Below are positions 6,283 to 12,899 of a DNA stretch of 12,932 nucleotides, piece after piece. Positions within the stretch are counted from its first letter, which is position 1, and each line of letters starts with the position of its first letter. The translations under genes and the position numbers were made by a program. The notes beneath the pieces were generated by a model that worked only from the letters and a program-made list of their open reading frames with translations, had not been told where the DNA came from and did not search any database. The stretch is from Bacilli bacterium (GTDB lineage: Bacteria; Bacillota_I; Bacilli_A; RF39; UBA660): positions 1 through 12,932 of the forward strand of contig JAGHGS010000084.1 of the NCBI GenBank assembly GCA_017888105.1, given 5' to 3'.

Positions 6283-8040
6283 TTAATTTAAACTATTAAA
6301 TAATCCTGTGTCATTTAAATTCGGATAATACTTTGTTATTTCTTCTTTTAAATATACTCCTTTTTCATAAAGATTTGGGTATTCATTTACAATGCTGTCT
6401 TCTTCACAAGAACAAATACGTTCAAATACTCTTGCACGATCTTCGGTTTCATATGTGTGTGAATAATAGTCAATAAAATAAACATTTTCTTTCTCTTTTT
6501 CGGTTAGAGTATAATTATCATGGGTATCAGATGTGTAGGAATTATTATATTTAAAGCCTGTTGGATTATAGTGATTCCAATTTTTAAATGGATATATATT
6601 TTGATTATTCAAATTAAATTCTAAATTATGTAGTAATTCATGACATAACAATTCTTCGATGTTTGGTTGATTTAAATCAATTACTATCATATATTCACCA
6701 TTAAAAGTAAGAGAATATGCAGCAGGATTAGCTACTTGTGTTTCGTAATCACTTGGAGTTAGTTCTCCTGTTAAATATAAGTTTAAACCAACAAAGCCAT
6801 TATTATAAAAACTTTCAAAAAAAGATCGATCGTATTTTACTAAGATTGTTTCTATTTTATTTAAAGACTCTAATATTAATTCATTCTTTGTTAAAGGTTC
6901 TGCACTGAAATCAGGAAATTTAATAATTGCATCGTCTTTTATCTTTATATTTACATTATATTTATCTTTTATATTATTTATTTTTGTATTAATATTACTT
7001 ATTACTTCATTTTCATATTCATCAATATTAATGATTGGTAATTGTAATTGATTTATATCTATTACATAAAAGTTATCTTTATCTTGTAAAACATAAATAT
7101 ATAAATAGTTATTTTTTATTATTAATTTGGATATCGGATTATCTTTTGATAATATAGTTGTATCTAATTCTTGTATTGTTCTTTCATTTAGATTTTCAAT
7201 AAATAATTTGTTTTCAATTATATCATATAAATAAAAGGTGGAATTTTCTTTATTAAATGTTCCTGTATAATAATAGTCTTCTTGAATATTGTTTTCATAT
7301 TCTATTATTTTATGATTCATTAAATCATGAATCATAAATATTTTTTCATTGTAAAAAATAATTCCATTTTCATATTTAAAATAGTGTTCTTGTTTTATTT
7401 GGGTTAATTTATTTTCATTTATATCATATAAATAGAAATTTCCATCTTCATCAATTAAAATAATGTAGGTATTACTATTTGTAGAAAAATAATCTTCGTA
7501 ATATAAATTATTATCACTGGATATGGTTCGATAAGATTCTTCTTGTTTATTTCTGATCAAATAAATTTCGTTGTTATAATATCTAGCATATATATCTTTG
7601 TAAGGGAAATAGTTTGCTTCTTCTATCTGTTCTTTTGAAGTATAACTAAAAATTTTGTGGAAATTTAAATCATAAATATCCAAACTAGTTTCGGTTAAGC
7701 AAAAAACATTTTCTTCTTTTAAAGTACAGTAGCTGTTATAGTTATTTTGGCTATCTATTTCTTTTTGTTCATTTTTATAAATATCTAATTTTTTTAATTG
7801 GTAATTATTTATATTTTTTTCTTCATCTATCGTTTCCATTACCAAATAATAAACGTCATTATCTTTTAGAGATAAACCATTAATCGTTTTATTTTCACTA
7901 TCTAAATCATATCCATAAATACCTTCTGTTATTAAGTTTCCTACCAAGTTTTGTTCTTCTTTTGGTATTGTTACACGTAAAAAGAAAAGCAATAAAATAA
8001 GTGTTAAAATACTTATTAATAAAGCGATATTTGTTTTCAT
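6283..8040 (-). CDS. Exported/membrane-anchored putative zinc metallopeptidase
   Basis: I do not recognise a named family. From ATG 8040 (AAAGGG 8 nt upstream; GTG 8049 would overlap the ribosome site) the 585-aa product opens with a lysine and a hydrophobic helix at about 4-22, a signal anchor or signal peptide. Residues ~30-330 are a run of short beta-rich repeats (FYLYDINENKL, FYLYDIIENKL, YVIDIN) that look like a beta-propeller. The C-terminal third holds HELLH at 467-471 (in LLCHELLHNLEF), the zinc and catalytic motif of metallopeptidases. About 60 residues later EDRARVFE (533-540) offers a glutamate as third ligand, as in several gluzincin families. Cysteines follow in ICSCEE. Substrate and peptidase activity are inference. 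It sits between rsmG and noc on the same strand, an unusual place. Codon use is as AT-rich as its neighbours. Confidence 0.72.
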   Translation of the reverse strand: MKTNIALLISILTLILLLFFLRVTIPKEEQNLVGNLITEGIYGYDLDSENKTINGLSLKDNDVYYLVMETIDEEKNINNYQLKKLDIYKNEQKEIDSQNNYNSYCTLKEENVFCLTETSLDIYDLNFHKIFSYTSKEQIEEANYFPYKDIYARYYNNEIYLIRNKQEESYRTISSDNNLYYEDYFSTNSNTYIILIDEDGNFYLYDINENKLTQIKQEHYFKYENGIIFYNEKIFMIHDLMNHKIIEYENNIQEDYYYTGTFNKENSTFYLYDIIENKLFIENLNERTIQELDTTILSKDNPISKLIIKNNYLYIYVLQDKDNFYVIDINQLQLPIINIDEYENEVISNINTKINNIKDKYNVNIKIKDDAIIKFPDFSAEPLTKNELILESLNKIETILVKYDRSFFESFYNNGFVGLNLYLTGELTPSDYETQVANPAAYSLTFNGEYMIVIDLNQPNIEELLCHELLHNLEFNLNNQNIYPFKNWNHYNPTGFKYNNSYTSDTHDNYTLTEKEKENVYFIDYYSHTYETEDRARVFERICSCEEDSIVNEYPNLYEKGVYLKEEITKYYPNLNDTGLFNSLN

Positions 8041-8054
8041 GTTCAACACCCTTT

Positions 8055-8060
8055 ATTATA
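8055..8060 (-). promoter_or_regulatory. Possible -10 box for the metallopeptidase gene
   Basis: A perfect TATAAT on the minus strand lies 14 nt before ATG 8040, but no convincing -35 is seen at 16-18 bp. The box is part of an AT-only palindrome at 8053-8070, so it may be chance. Read-through from the mnmE-mnmG-rsmG operon is the alternative. Confidence 0.3.
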
Positions 8061-8098
8061 AATATAATAACACTTAAAATCTTTTATGTCTATTTTTA

Positions 8099-8800
8099 TT
8101 ATCTATTTTTTACAATCTTGTCGTAGCTTCTTGGATAGTTTTTATTTGTTTCTTTTTCCTTTTTTACAATAATTAAAGAACGATTACTATTTTCAATTGG
8201 TAAATTAAAAGTTATTACATCCATTATTTTACTATTTAGCTTTTCTAGAATTTTCGTACTTTCTTCTATTTCTTTTGAAGAAGTTCCTTTCATGGCAATG
8301 AATACTCCATTTACTTTTAGGTAAGGAATTGATAGTTCTGAGATAATACGAAGATGAGCTACGGCGCGAGAAGTTACGATATCAAAATATTCACGGTTAT
8401 AATCTGGTAAATTTTCAGCACGAGAATTGATACAATGAATATTTTCTAAATTTAGTTCTTTTATTACAGTTTCTAAAAACATGATTTTTTTATGATTGGA
8501 ATCTAGGAGAGTTACTTCTAAATTGGGATAAAATATTTTTAAAACTAAACCTGGAAATCCAGCACCAGTACCAATATCAAGCAATTTTTTATTTCCATCT
8601 AAATCATCTGCTTTGGTTAAAGTTAGGGAATCATAAAAATGTTTTAGATAGATTTCTTCTTCTGTTTTGATGGCAGTTAAATTAAATTTTTTGTTATATT
8701 CGATTAATAAATTTTTGTAAATTTCTAAATCTTTTAAATTTTGTTCGGTTGGATTTATATTTAGTTTTTTTAATTCCTTTATGAATGTTTCTTTGTTCAT
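8099..8800 (-). CDS. rsmG: 16S rRNA (guanine-527-N7) methyltransferase RsmG
   Basis: RsmG (GidB) uses S-adenosylmethionine to make m7G527 in 16S rRNA, in the 530 loop of the decoding site; loss of it gives low-level streptomycin resistance in other bacteria. The 233-aa product has the family opening FNLTAI (39-44) and YLKHFYDSL (51-59), the SAM-binding motif LLDIGTGAGFPGL (73-85), the acidic strand end VTLLDSNHKK and the motif TSRAVAHL. The lysine-rich C-terminus is a little longer than usual. ATG 8800 has TAAGGAG overlapping the mnmG stop, with a gap of 9 nt, so translation is likely coupled in the mnmE-mnmG-rsmG operon. Confidence 0.97.
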   Translation of the reverse strand: MNKETFIKELKKLNINPTEQNLKDLEIYKNLLIEYNKKFNLTAIKTEEEIYLKHFYDSLTLTKADDLDGNKKLLDIGTGAGFPGLVLKIFYPNLEVTLLDSNHKKIMFLETVIKELNLENIHCINSRAENLPDYNREYFDIVTSRAVAHLRIISELSIPYLKVNGVFIAMKGTSSKEIEESTKILEKLNSKIMDVITFNLPIENSNRSLIIVKKEKETNKNYPRSYDKIVKNR

Positions 8801-8809
8801 ATATTCTCC

Positions 8810-10666
8810 TTATTTATCATATTTCTTTTTTAAATATACGGTAAGTATTGCTATATCGGATGGATTTACTCCACTAATACGAGTCGCTTGGCCAATGGAT
8901 AATGGCTTAATATCTTTTAATTTTTGTCTAGCTTCACTTGCTAAATTTAAGACATCATCATAATTAATATCTTTTGGTATTAATTTTTCTTCTAGTTTTT
9001 TTGATTTTTCTGCTTCTTTATAAACTTTAGCAATATAACCTTCATATTTAATTTCAATTTCTGCTTCTTCTAATATTTCTTTCGAATAATCTAGAGGAAT
9101 TAGTTTTTTAATTATATCCATATTTATTTCTGGTCTTTTAAGAAACATATATAAACTAGTACTAATAGATGGTATTTCTAAATTCAAACTTTTTAATATC
9201 TCTTTGGTTTCTTCATTTAATTTTAAATTATTATTTCTTAATATGTTTTTTACTTCACCTATTTGATTTTCTTTTTCTCTTAACCTATTCATTCTCTCTT
9301 CATCTATTGTTCCGTGTTTAAAACCAATTCCTCGAAGTCTTAGATCTGCATTATCGTGACGCAAAATAAGACGGTATTCAGCTCGGCTCGTTAGCATACG
9401 ATAAGGTTCTTTGGTTCCTTTTGTTACTAAATCATCAATTAATACACCGATATAAGCCTCATCTCTTCGAAGTATTAATGGGTCTATTCCTTTTAACTTA
9501 TGATGAGCGTTAATTCCAGCGATTAGTCCTTGTGCAGCTGCTTCTTCATAACCACTCGTTCCATTAATTTGGCCTGCAGTAAATAAATTTTCAATTATTT
9601 TATTTTCTAGACTGGGTTTCATTTCCAAAGGATTTAGGGCATCATATTCAATCGCATAAGCATATTTTGTTATTATAGCATTTTCTAGGCCACTTAAAGA
9701 ATGGACCATTGAGGTTTGTACATCCCTAGGCATTGATGTTGAAAATCCTTGCAAATACCATTCATCATAATAAATACTTTCTGGTTCTAAAAAAAGTTGA
9801 TGACGTTCTTTATCTGAAAATCTTACTATTTTATCTTCAATCGATGGACAATATCTTGGACCTACTCCAGTTACATAGCCACCATACATTGCAGATTTAT
9901 CTAGATTATTTCGAATTATTTCATGCGTTTTTTCATTAGTATATAGTAAGTAACATTTTTGTTGTTCATTTATTTTGTAAAATGGCGGATTATCAAAACT
10001 AAATGTATAATACTCATTATCGCCGTTTTCTTCTTGCAACTTGCTAAAGTCAATAGAATCCTTTTTGATTCGTGGTGGAGTTCCTGTTTTTAATCTTTGA
10101 ACATCTAATCCTAATTTTCTTAAATTATCACTTAAATTGTTACTTCTTTCTTCTCCATGAGGTCCTCCGGGAGTGTTTTCGCTACCAATTAAAATATTTG
10201 CTTTTAAATATGTTCCCGTCGTTAAAATAACAGACTTACTTTGTATTTGCTCTTTATTATTTAAAATTACTCCTTTGACCATATTATTTTCGATAATTAA
10301 ATCTTCAACCATACCTTCTAATATAGTTAAATTCGGAGTATTATTTAAAAATTCTAACATTACTTTAGGGTAAGTTACTTTGTCTGCCTGCGCACGAAGA
10401 CTTCTTACTGCTGGACCTTTGCCATTGTTTAACATCTTGATTTGAAAGTGAGTACGATCGGCAACAAGACCCATTATTCCGCCTAAGGCATCAATTTCTC
10501 TTACAATAATACCTTTGGCTGTTCCTCCAATAGATGGATTGCATGGCATATCGGCAATATTTTTAATATTTGCTGTTACTAAAGCGGTTTTTAGGCCTAG
10601 TAATGCTCCTATATGAGCCGCTTCGCATCCAGCATGTCCTCCTCCTACTACGATTAAATCATACAT
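8810..10666 (-). CDS. mnmG: tRNA uridine-5-carboxymethylaminomethyl modification enzyme MnmG
   Basis: MnmG (GidA) is the FAD- and NADH-dependent partner of MnmE; together they build the (carboxymethyl)aminomethyl group on U34 of tRNAs reading two-codon boxes, in the cytoplasm. The 618-aa product has the Rossmann FAD motif GGGHAGCEAA (8-17), the two conserved cysteines C42 (DMPCNPSIGG) and C273 (GPRYCPSIEDK), the signature GPHGEERSNNL and the second glycine motif FTAGQINGTSGYEEAAAQG. The C-terminal helical domain that contacts MnmE ends in SGVNPSDIAILTVYLKK. Length is normal for the family (about 620). ATG 10666 has AAGGGA, overlapping the mnmE stop, 7 nt upstream; the gap to mnmE is 10 nt. 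No oddities were seen. Confidence 0.98.
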   Translation of the reverse strand: MYDLIVVGGGHAGCEAAHIGALLGLKTALVTANIKNIADMPCNPSIGGTAKGIIVREIDALGGIMGLVADRTHFQIKMLNNGKGPAVRSLRAQADKVTYPKVMLEFLNNTPNLTILEGMVEDLIIENNMVKGVILNNKEQIQSKSVILTTGTYLKANILIGSENTPGGPHGEERSNNLSDNLRKLGLDVQRLKTGTPPRIKKDSIDFSKLQEENGDNEYYTFSFDNPPFYKINEQQKCYLLYTNEKTHEIIRNNLDKSAMYGGYVTGVGPRYCPSIEDKIVRFSDKERHQLFLEPESIYYDEWYLQGFSTSMPRDVQTSMVHSLSGLENAIITKYAYAIEYDALNPLEMKPSLENKIIENLFTAGQINGTSGYEEAAAQGLIAGINAHHKLKGIDPLILRRDEAYIGVLIDDLVTKGTKEPYRMLTSRAEYRLILRHDNADLRLRGIGFKHGTIDEERMNRLREKENQIGEVKNILRNNNLKLNEETKEILKSLNLEIPSISTSLYMFLKRPEINMDIIKKLIPLDYSKEILEEAEIEIKYEGYIAKVYKEAEKSKKLEEKLIPKDINYDDVLNLASEARQKLKDIKPLSIGQATRISGVNPSDIAILTVYLKKKYDK

Positions 10667-10676
10667 AATTATTCCC

Positions 10677-12023
10677 TTACTTTCCTAAACAGAACTCACT
10701 AAATAGTGTATCTAGCAGTTCTTCTTCATAAGATTCACCCGTTATTTCTCCAAGTAAATCCCATGCTTTTTTTATATCAATTTCAATCATATCAACTGGT
10801 AGAGAGGCACTTACGTTATTTAAAGCATTGTTAATACTATTTAATGCTTCTTTAATAAGTCCAATCTCTCTAGCACTTGATACAACTTCCAAATTACTAT
10901 TACCAATTTTTTCTAAATCAAATAATTCAACAATTTTCTTTTTTAAATTATCTAACCCCTTATCTTCAATTGTATTTCCTTTTACAGTTTCTTTATTATT
11001 TATTTCTAATTTATTTGGTAAATCATTTTTATTTATAAAGATAATATGAGTTTTATTTTTTATTTTTTCGATTATTTCTTTATCTTCTTCGGTTAATTCT
11101 TCATTATTATTTAAAACAAGAATTACTAGGTCGGCTTCTTCTATCATTTCCAATGATTTATCTACACCAATTTTTTCAACAACATCATCGGTTTTTCTAA
11201 TGCCTGCTGTATCAATAAATTTTAAAGCAATCCCTTTTAGTTCCATTTCCCCTTCGACAATATCTCTGGTTGTACCAGCAATATCCGTTACAATGGCTTT
11301 GTTTTTCTTTAATAAAGCATTTAGAATACTACTTTTTCCAACATTAGGTCTTCCTACAATGGCAACTTTAATTCCATTTTCTACAATTTTACCAATTTTT
11401 GATTCTTCTAATAGCTCTTCTAATTCTTTTTTGATCTCATTTAATTTTGGCGGTAAATTTTCTAATGTTACTTCAAGTGCATCTTCATATTCTGGAAAAT
11501 CGATATTTACTTCGATATTAGCAAGTAATTCAACAATGATTTGTCTTACCTTTTTTATTTTTCGCGATACTTTTCCACTTAGTGTATTTAAGGCGAGCTT
11601 TCGTTCTAAATCCGTATGAGATTTAATTAAACTATTTACTGCTTCTGCTTGACTTAGATCTAATCTTCCATTTAAAAATGCCCTTTTCGTAAATTCACCT
11701 TTTTCTGCTAGACGAATTCCATTTTCAATTAATACTTCTAATACTTTTTTGGTTGTAGAAATACCACCATGAGAATTTATTTCAACAATATCTTCTTTGG
11801 TATAAGTTTTTGGAGCTTTTAAAACCGTTACTAAAACTTCATCAATAAATTCGCCATCACTTACAATATGACCATAATGAATTGTGTGACTTTCTACTTC
11901 TAATAAGTTTTTACCATCAAAAAGTTTTGCAACCTTTCTAATTGCATCACTGCCACTTACTCGAATTATTGATATGGCTCCCACTCCTAAAGCAGTTGAT
12001 ATGGCACAGATTGTATCATTCAT
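10677..12023 (-). CDS. mnmE: tRNA modification GTPase MnmE
   Basis: MnmE (TrmE, ThdF) is the GTPase that acts with MnmG on tRNA wobble uridine; GTP-driven dimerisation of its G domains activates the reaction. The 448-aa product has the N-terminal formyl-tetrahydrofolate-binding domain (1-118), a helical domain, and an inserted G domain. The G domain motifs are G1 GRPNVGKSS (224-232), the G2 loop AGTTRD (249-254), G3 DTAGIR (271-276) and G4 NKND (331-334). The C-terminus is FCLGK, with the invariant catalytic-site cysteine C445. ATG 12023 follows AAAGGAG by about 9 nt. It is the first gene of the mnmE-mnmG-rsmG operon and has its own promoter at 12051-12079. Length matches the family (about 455). 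Confidence 0.98.
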   Translation of the reverse strand: MNDTICAISTALGVGAISIIRVSGSDAIRKVAKLFDGKNLLEVESHTIHYGHIVSDGEFIDEVLVTVLKAPKTYTKEDIVEINSHGGISTTKKVLEVLIENGIRLAEKGEFTKRAFLNGRLDLSQAEAVNSLIKSHTDLERKLALNTLSGKVSRKIKKVRQIIVELLANIEVNIDFPEYEDALEVTLENLPPKLNEIKKELEELLEESKIGKIVENGIKVAIVGRPNVGKSSILNALLKKNKAIVTDIAGTTRDIVEGEMELKGIALKFIDTAGIRKTDDVVEKIGVDKSLEMIEEADLVILVLNNNEELTEEDKEIIEKIKNKTHIIFINKNDLPNKLEINNKETVKGNTIEDKGLDNLKKKIVELFDLEKIGNSNLEVVSSAREIGLIKEALNSINNALNNVSASLPVDMIEIDIKKAWDLLGEITGESYEEELLDTLFSEFCLGK

Positions 12024-12050
12024 AAAAAGTCACTCCTTTTAAGCGACTTT

Positions 12051-12079
12051 ATTATAGCAAATTATTGATGATTTAGCAA
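12051..12079 (-). promoter_or_regulatory. Promoter of the mnmE operon
   Basis: On the minus strand TTGCTA (12079-12074), 17 bp, then TATAAT (12056-12051) preceded by TGC (extended -10). The leader is only about 20 nt. It lies back to back with the plus-strand promoter at 12088-12116. Confidence 0.8.
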
Positions 12080-12087
12080 TTTTTTAC

Positions 12088-12116
12088 TTGCCAATGTTTA
12101 TAATAAATTATATAAT
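12088..12116 (+). promoter_or_regulatory. Promoter of the small plus-strand RNA
   Basis: TTGCCA (12088-12093), exactly 17 bp, then a perfect TATAAT (12111-12116) give a start near 12123. No ORF of note follows, only a short stretch ending in an intrinsic terminator, so the product is an RNA. Confidence 0.78.
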
Positions 12117-12145
12117 CAATATGTAAGTGTTATCCACTTAGTGGA

Positions 12146-12155
12146 TAGCGCCTGC
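12146..12155. repeat. 10-bp inverted repeat, 3' copy (pairs with 12332-12341)
   Basis: TAGCGCCTGC here is exactly complementary to GCAGGCGCTA at 12332-12341. In a GC-poor genome a GC-rich 10-mer match within 200 bp is unlikely by chance. In a toxin mRNA reading the minus strand, the two copies could pair and close the 3' end onto the 5' leader. Confidence 0.7.
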
Positions 12156-12166
12156 ACAATGTCAAA

Positions 12167-12196
12167 CGCTATGCCTTTGGGCTAGCGACTTTTTTT
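12167..12196 (+). terminator. Intrinsic terminator of the small RNA
   Basis: CGCTA (12167-12171) pairs with TAGCG (12183-12187), with an inner GCC/GGC (12173-12175 with 12180-12182) beyond one bulged T. Seven T's follow at 12190-12196. The minus-strand copy of the hairpin has only a weak T-run (TTTG), so it may stop the opposing toxin transcript poorly. Confidence 0.82.
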
Positions 12197-12265
12197 ATGT
12201 TCATCTCTAATCATAGAGATAAGCATAATTATTATAATAAACAAATACTTTATTTCTTCGTTCAT
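12182..12265 (-). CDS. 27-aa hydrophobic peptide, candidate type I toxin
   Basis: ATG at 12265 follows AGGTGAT (12276-12270), an excellent match to the anti-Shine-Dalgarno. The ORF has 27 codons and ends TAG at 12182. The peptide starts MNEEIK, has a hydrophobic helix at residues 7-19 (YLFIIIIMLISMI) and ends in a charged tail RDEHKKSR. This single-span form with a polar C-terminus is that of small membrane toxins (Fst/Ldr, TxpA, BsrG classes), though it is shorter than Fst and I see no direct homology. It lies within a gene-poor gap and has its own predicted promoter and a ~93-nt structured leader. A convergent small RNA overlaps its 3' end. Toxicity is inferred. It could instead be a harmless regulatory peptide or a short membrane-protein modulator. 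Confidence 0.6.
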   Translation of the reverse strand: MNEEIKYLFIIIIMLISMIRDEHKKSR

Positions 12266-12270
12266 TTACA

Positions 12271-12285
12271 TCACCTAGCTTTCAT
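12271..12285 (-). other. Possible 4-codon leader ORF overlapping the toxin ribosome site
   Basis: AGGGGG (12295-12290) precedes ATG AAA GCT AGG TGA at 12285-12271. Its stop lies inside the AGGTGAT ribosome site of the hydrophobic peptide. Translating ribosomes could open or block that site, in the manner of the mok leader of hok. The ORF is very short, so this may be chance. Confidence 0.25.
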
Positions 12286-12331
12286 TTAACCCCCTGAATA
12301 CTCAAGCAGTTTAAACTACTTACAAAATGAA

Positions 12332-12341
12332 GCAGGCGCTA
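12332..12341. repeat. 10-bp inverted repeat, 5' leader copy (pairs with 12146-12155)
   Basis: GCAGGCGCTA lies in the predicted 5' leader of the hydrophobic peptide mRNA, about 17-26 nt after its predicted start. It overlaps a second possible pairing, 12325-12333 (AAATGAAGC) with 12278-12287, which sits next to the ribosome site. The two structures are mutually exclusive. Confidence 0.7.
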
Positions 12342-12364
12342 CCACCAGTAAATAACGATTATTT

Positions 12365-12393
12365 ATTATGAAGCAAATACTTTAAAAAAGCAA
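12365..12393 (-). promoter_or_regulatory. Probable promoter of the hydrophobic peptide gene
   Basis: On the minus strand TTGCTT (12393-12388), 17 bp, then CATAAT (12370-12365). The -10 is 5 of 6 and the -35 is weak (TTG only). The start would be near 12358, giving a leader of about 93 nt. Confidence 0.45.
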
Positions 12394-12429
12394 GAAAAAG
12401 CGTTCGACAAAATTCGATGCTTATTTTTT
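12393..12429. terminator. Second, bidirectional terminator hairpin between rpsI and the peptide gene
   Basis: AAGC..TCGA (12398-12407) pairs with TCGA.GCTT (12414-12422). T6 follows on the plus strand (12424-12429), and TTTTT then CTTGC and more T's follow on the minus strand. It backs up the rpsI terminator and would also block plus-strand read-through from the small RNA toward rpsI. Confidence 0.55.
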
Positions 12430-12436
12430 AGTAAAG

Positions 12437-12458
12437 AAAAACCAAGCACAAAGCTTGG
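12437..12458 (-). terminator. Intrinsic terminator of rplM-rpsI
   Basis: CCAAGC (12442-12447) and GCTTGG (12453-12458) form a perfect 6-bp stem with a 5-nt loop. On the minus strand TTTTT then CTTT follow. It lies 14 nt beyond the rpsI stop. Confidence 0.85.
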
Positions 12459-12472
12459 AATAAGAAAACATA

Positions 12473-12889
12473 TTAACGTTTTGAGAATTGTGGAGCACGA
12501 CGAGCTTTTTTAAGTCCGTATTTCTTACGTTCTTTTACTCTAGCATCTCTTGTTAAGAAGCCATTTGCTTTTAAAATTTTACGATAAGAATCTTCTCTTG
12601 TTTGATCCGTATTCTCATCAAATTTTAATAGGGCTCTTGCAATACCTAAACGAATAGCTCCTGCTTGGCCAGAATATCCGCCACCGTTTACAGTAACGTC
12701 AATATCAAAACGATTGATATTATCTGTAACTTCTAATGGTTGTTTTAAATCCATAACTAGGATTTGATTTGGAAAATATTCATTTACATCAACACCGTTT
12801 ACAACGATATTTCCTGTTCCACCAGTAATTCTAACTTGTGCAGAACTTCTTTTACGACGACCTGTTGCGGTCCATACTTGTTTTGCCAT
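12473..12889 (-). CDS. rpsI: 30S ribosomal protein S9
   Basis: S9 (uS9) is a small-subunit protein of the head whose C-terminal tail reaches the P-site tRNA. The 138-aa product has TGRRKRSSAQVRI (9-21), GTGNIVVNG, VNGGGYSGQAGAIRLGIARAL (68-88), the segment FLTRDARVKERKKYGLKKARR and the typical C-terminus PQFSKR ending in Lys-Arg. The length is slightly above the ~130 aa of Bacillus S9. ATG 12889 has a perfect AGGAGG 7 nt upstream, overlapping the rplM stop, with a gap of 10 nt: the standard rplM-rpsI operon. Two terminator hairpins follow. Confidence 0.98.
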   Translation of the reverse strand: MAKQVWTATGRRKRSSAQVRITGGTGNIVVNGVDVNEYFPNQILVMDLKQPLEVTDNINRFDIDVTVNGGGYSGQAGAIRLGIARALLKFDENTDQTREDSYRKILKANGFLTRDARVKERKKYGLKKARRAPQFSKR

Positions 12890-12899
12890 TTAAATCCTC

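Larger units (their letters stand above)
12123..12196 (+). ncRNA. Small antisense RNA, candidate type I antitoxin
   Basis: The stretch from the predicted start to the end of a T7 run is about 74 nt and non-coding. It would fold into a first hairpin, TATCCAC (12131-12137) with GTGGATA (12141-12147), extendable to 9 bp with a G-U and a G-C pair. A single-stranded middle (about 12150-12166) and a terminator hairpin (12167-12187) follow. It is transcribed convergently to the 27-codon hydrophobic ORF and is antisense to its last five codons (12182-12196) and to its 3' untranslated region. Promoter, size, structure and antisense overlap are those of RNA antitoxins of type I systems such as Fst/RNA II and TxpA/RatA. 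The antitoxin role is inference. Confidence 0.6.

Noticed and set aside
8053..8070. Perfect AT-only palindrome (8-bp arms, 2-bp centre) between rsmG and the metallopeptidase gene
   Set aside because: The loop is too small for an RNA hairpin and no T-run follows. In a sequence this AT-rich such palindromes arise by chance.
11200..11619. Open frame on the plus strand inside mnmE
   Set aside because: It is antisense to the conserved G-domain coding region, with no family motif and no ribosome site; a mirror frame of mnmE.
12025..12050. AAAGTC...GACTTT inverted repeat flanking the mnmE ribosome site
   Set aside because: The 5' arm lies at or before the predicted transcription start, so most of the stem would not be transcribed. 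The pairing is AT-rich with a mismatch, so it is not called as a regulatory hairpin.
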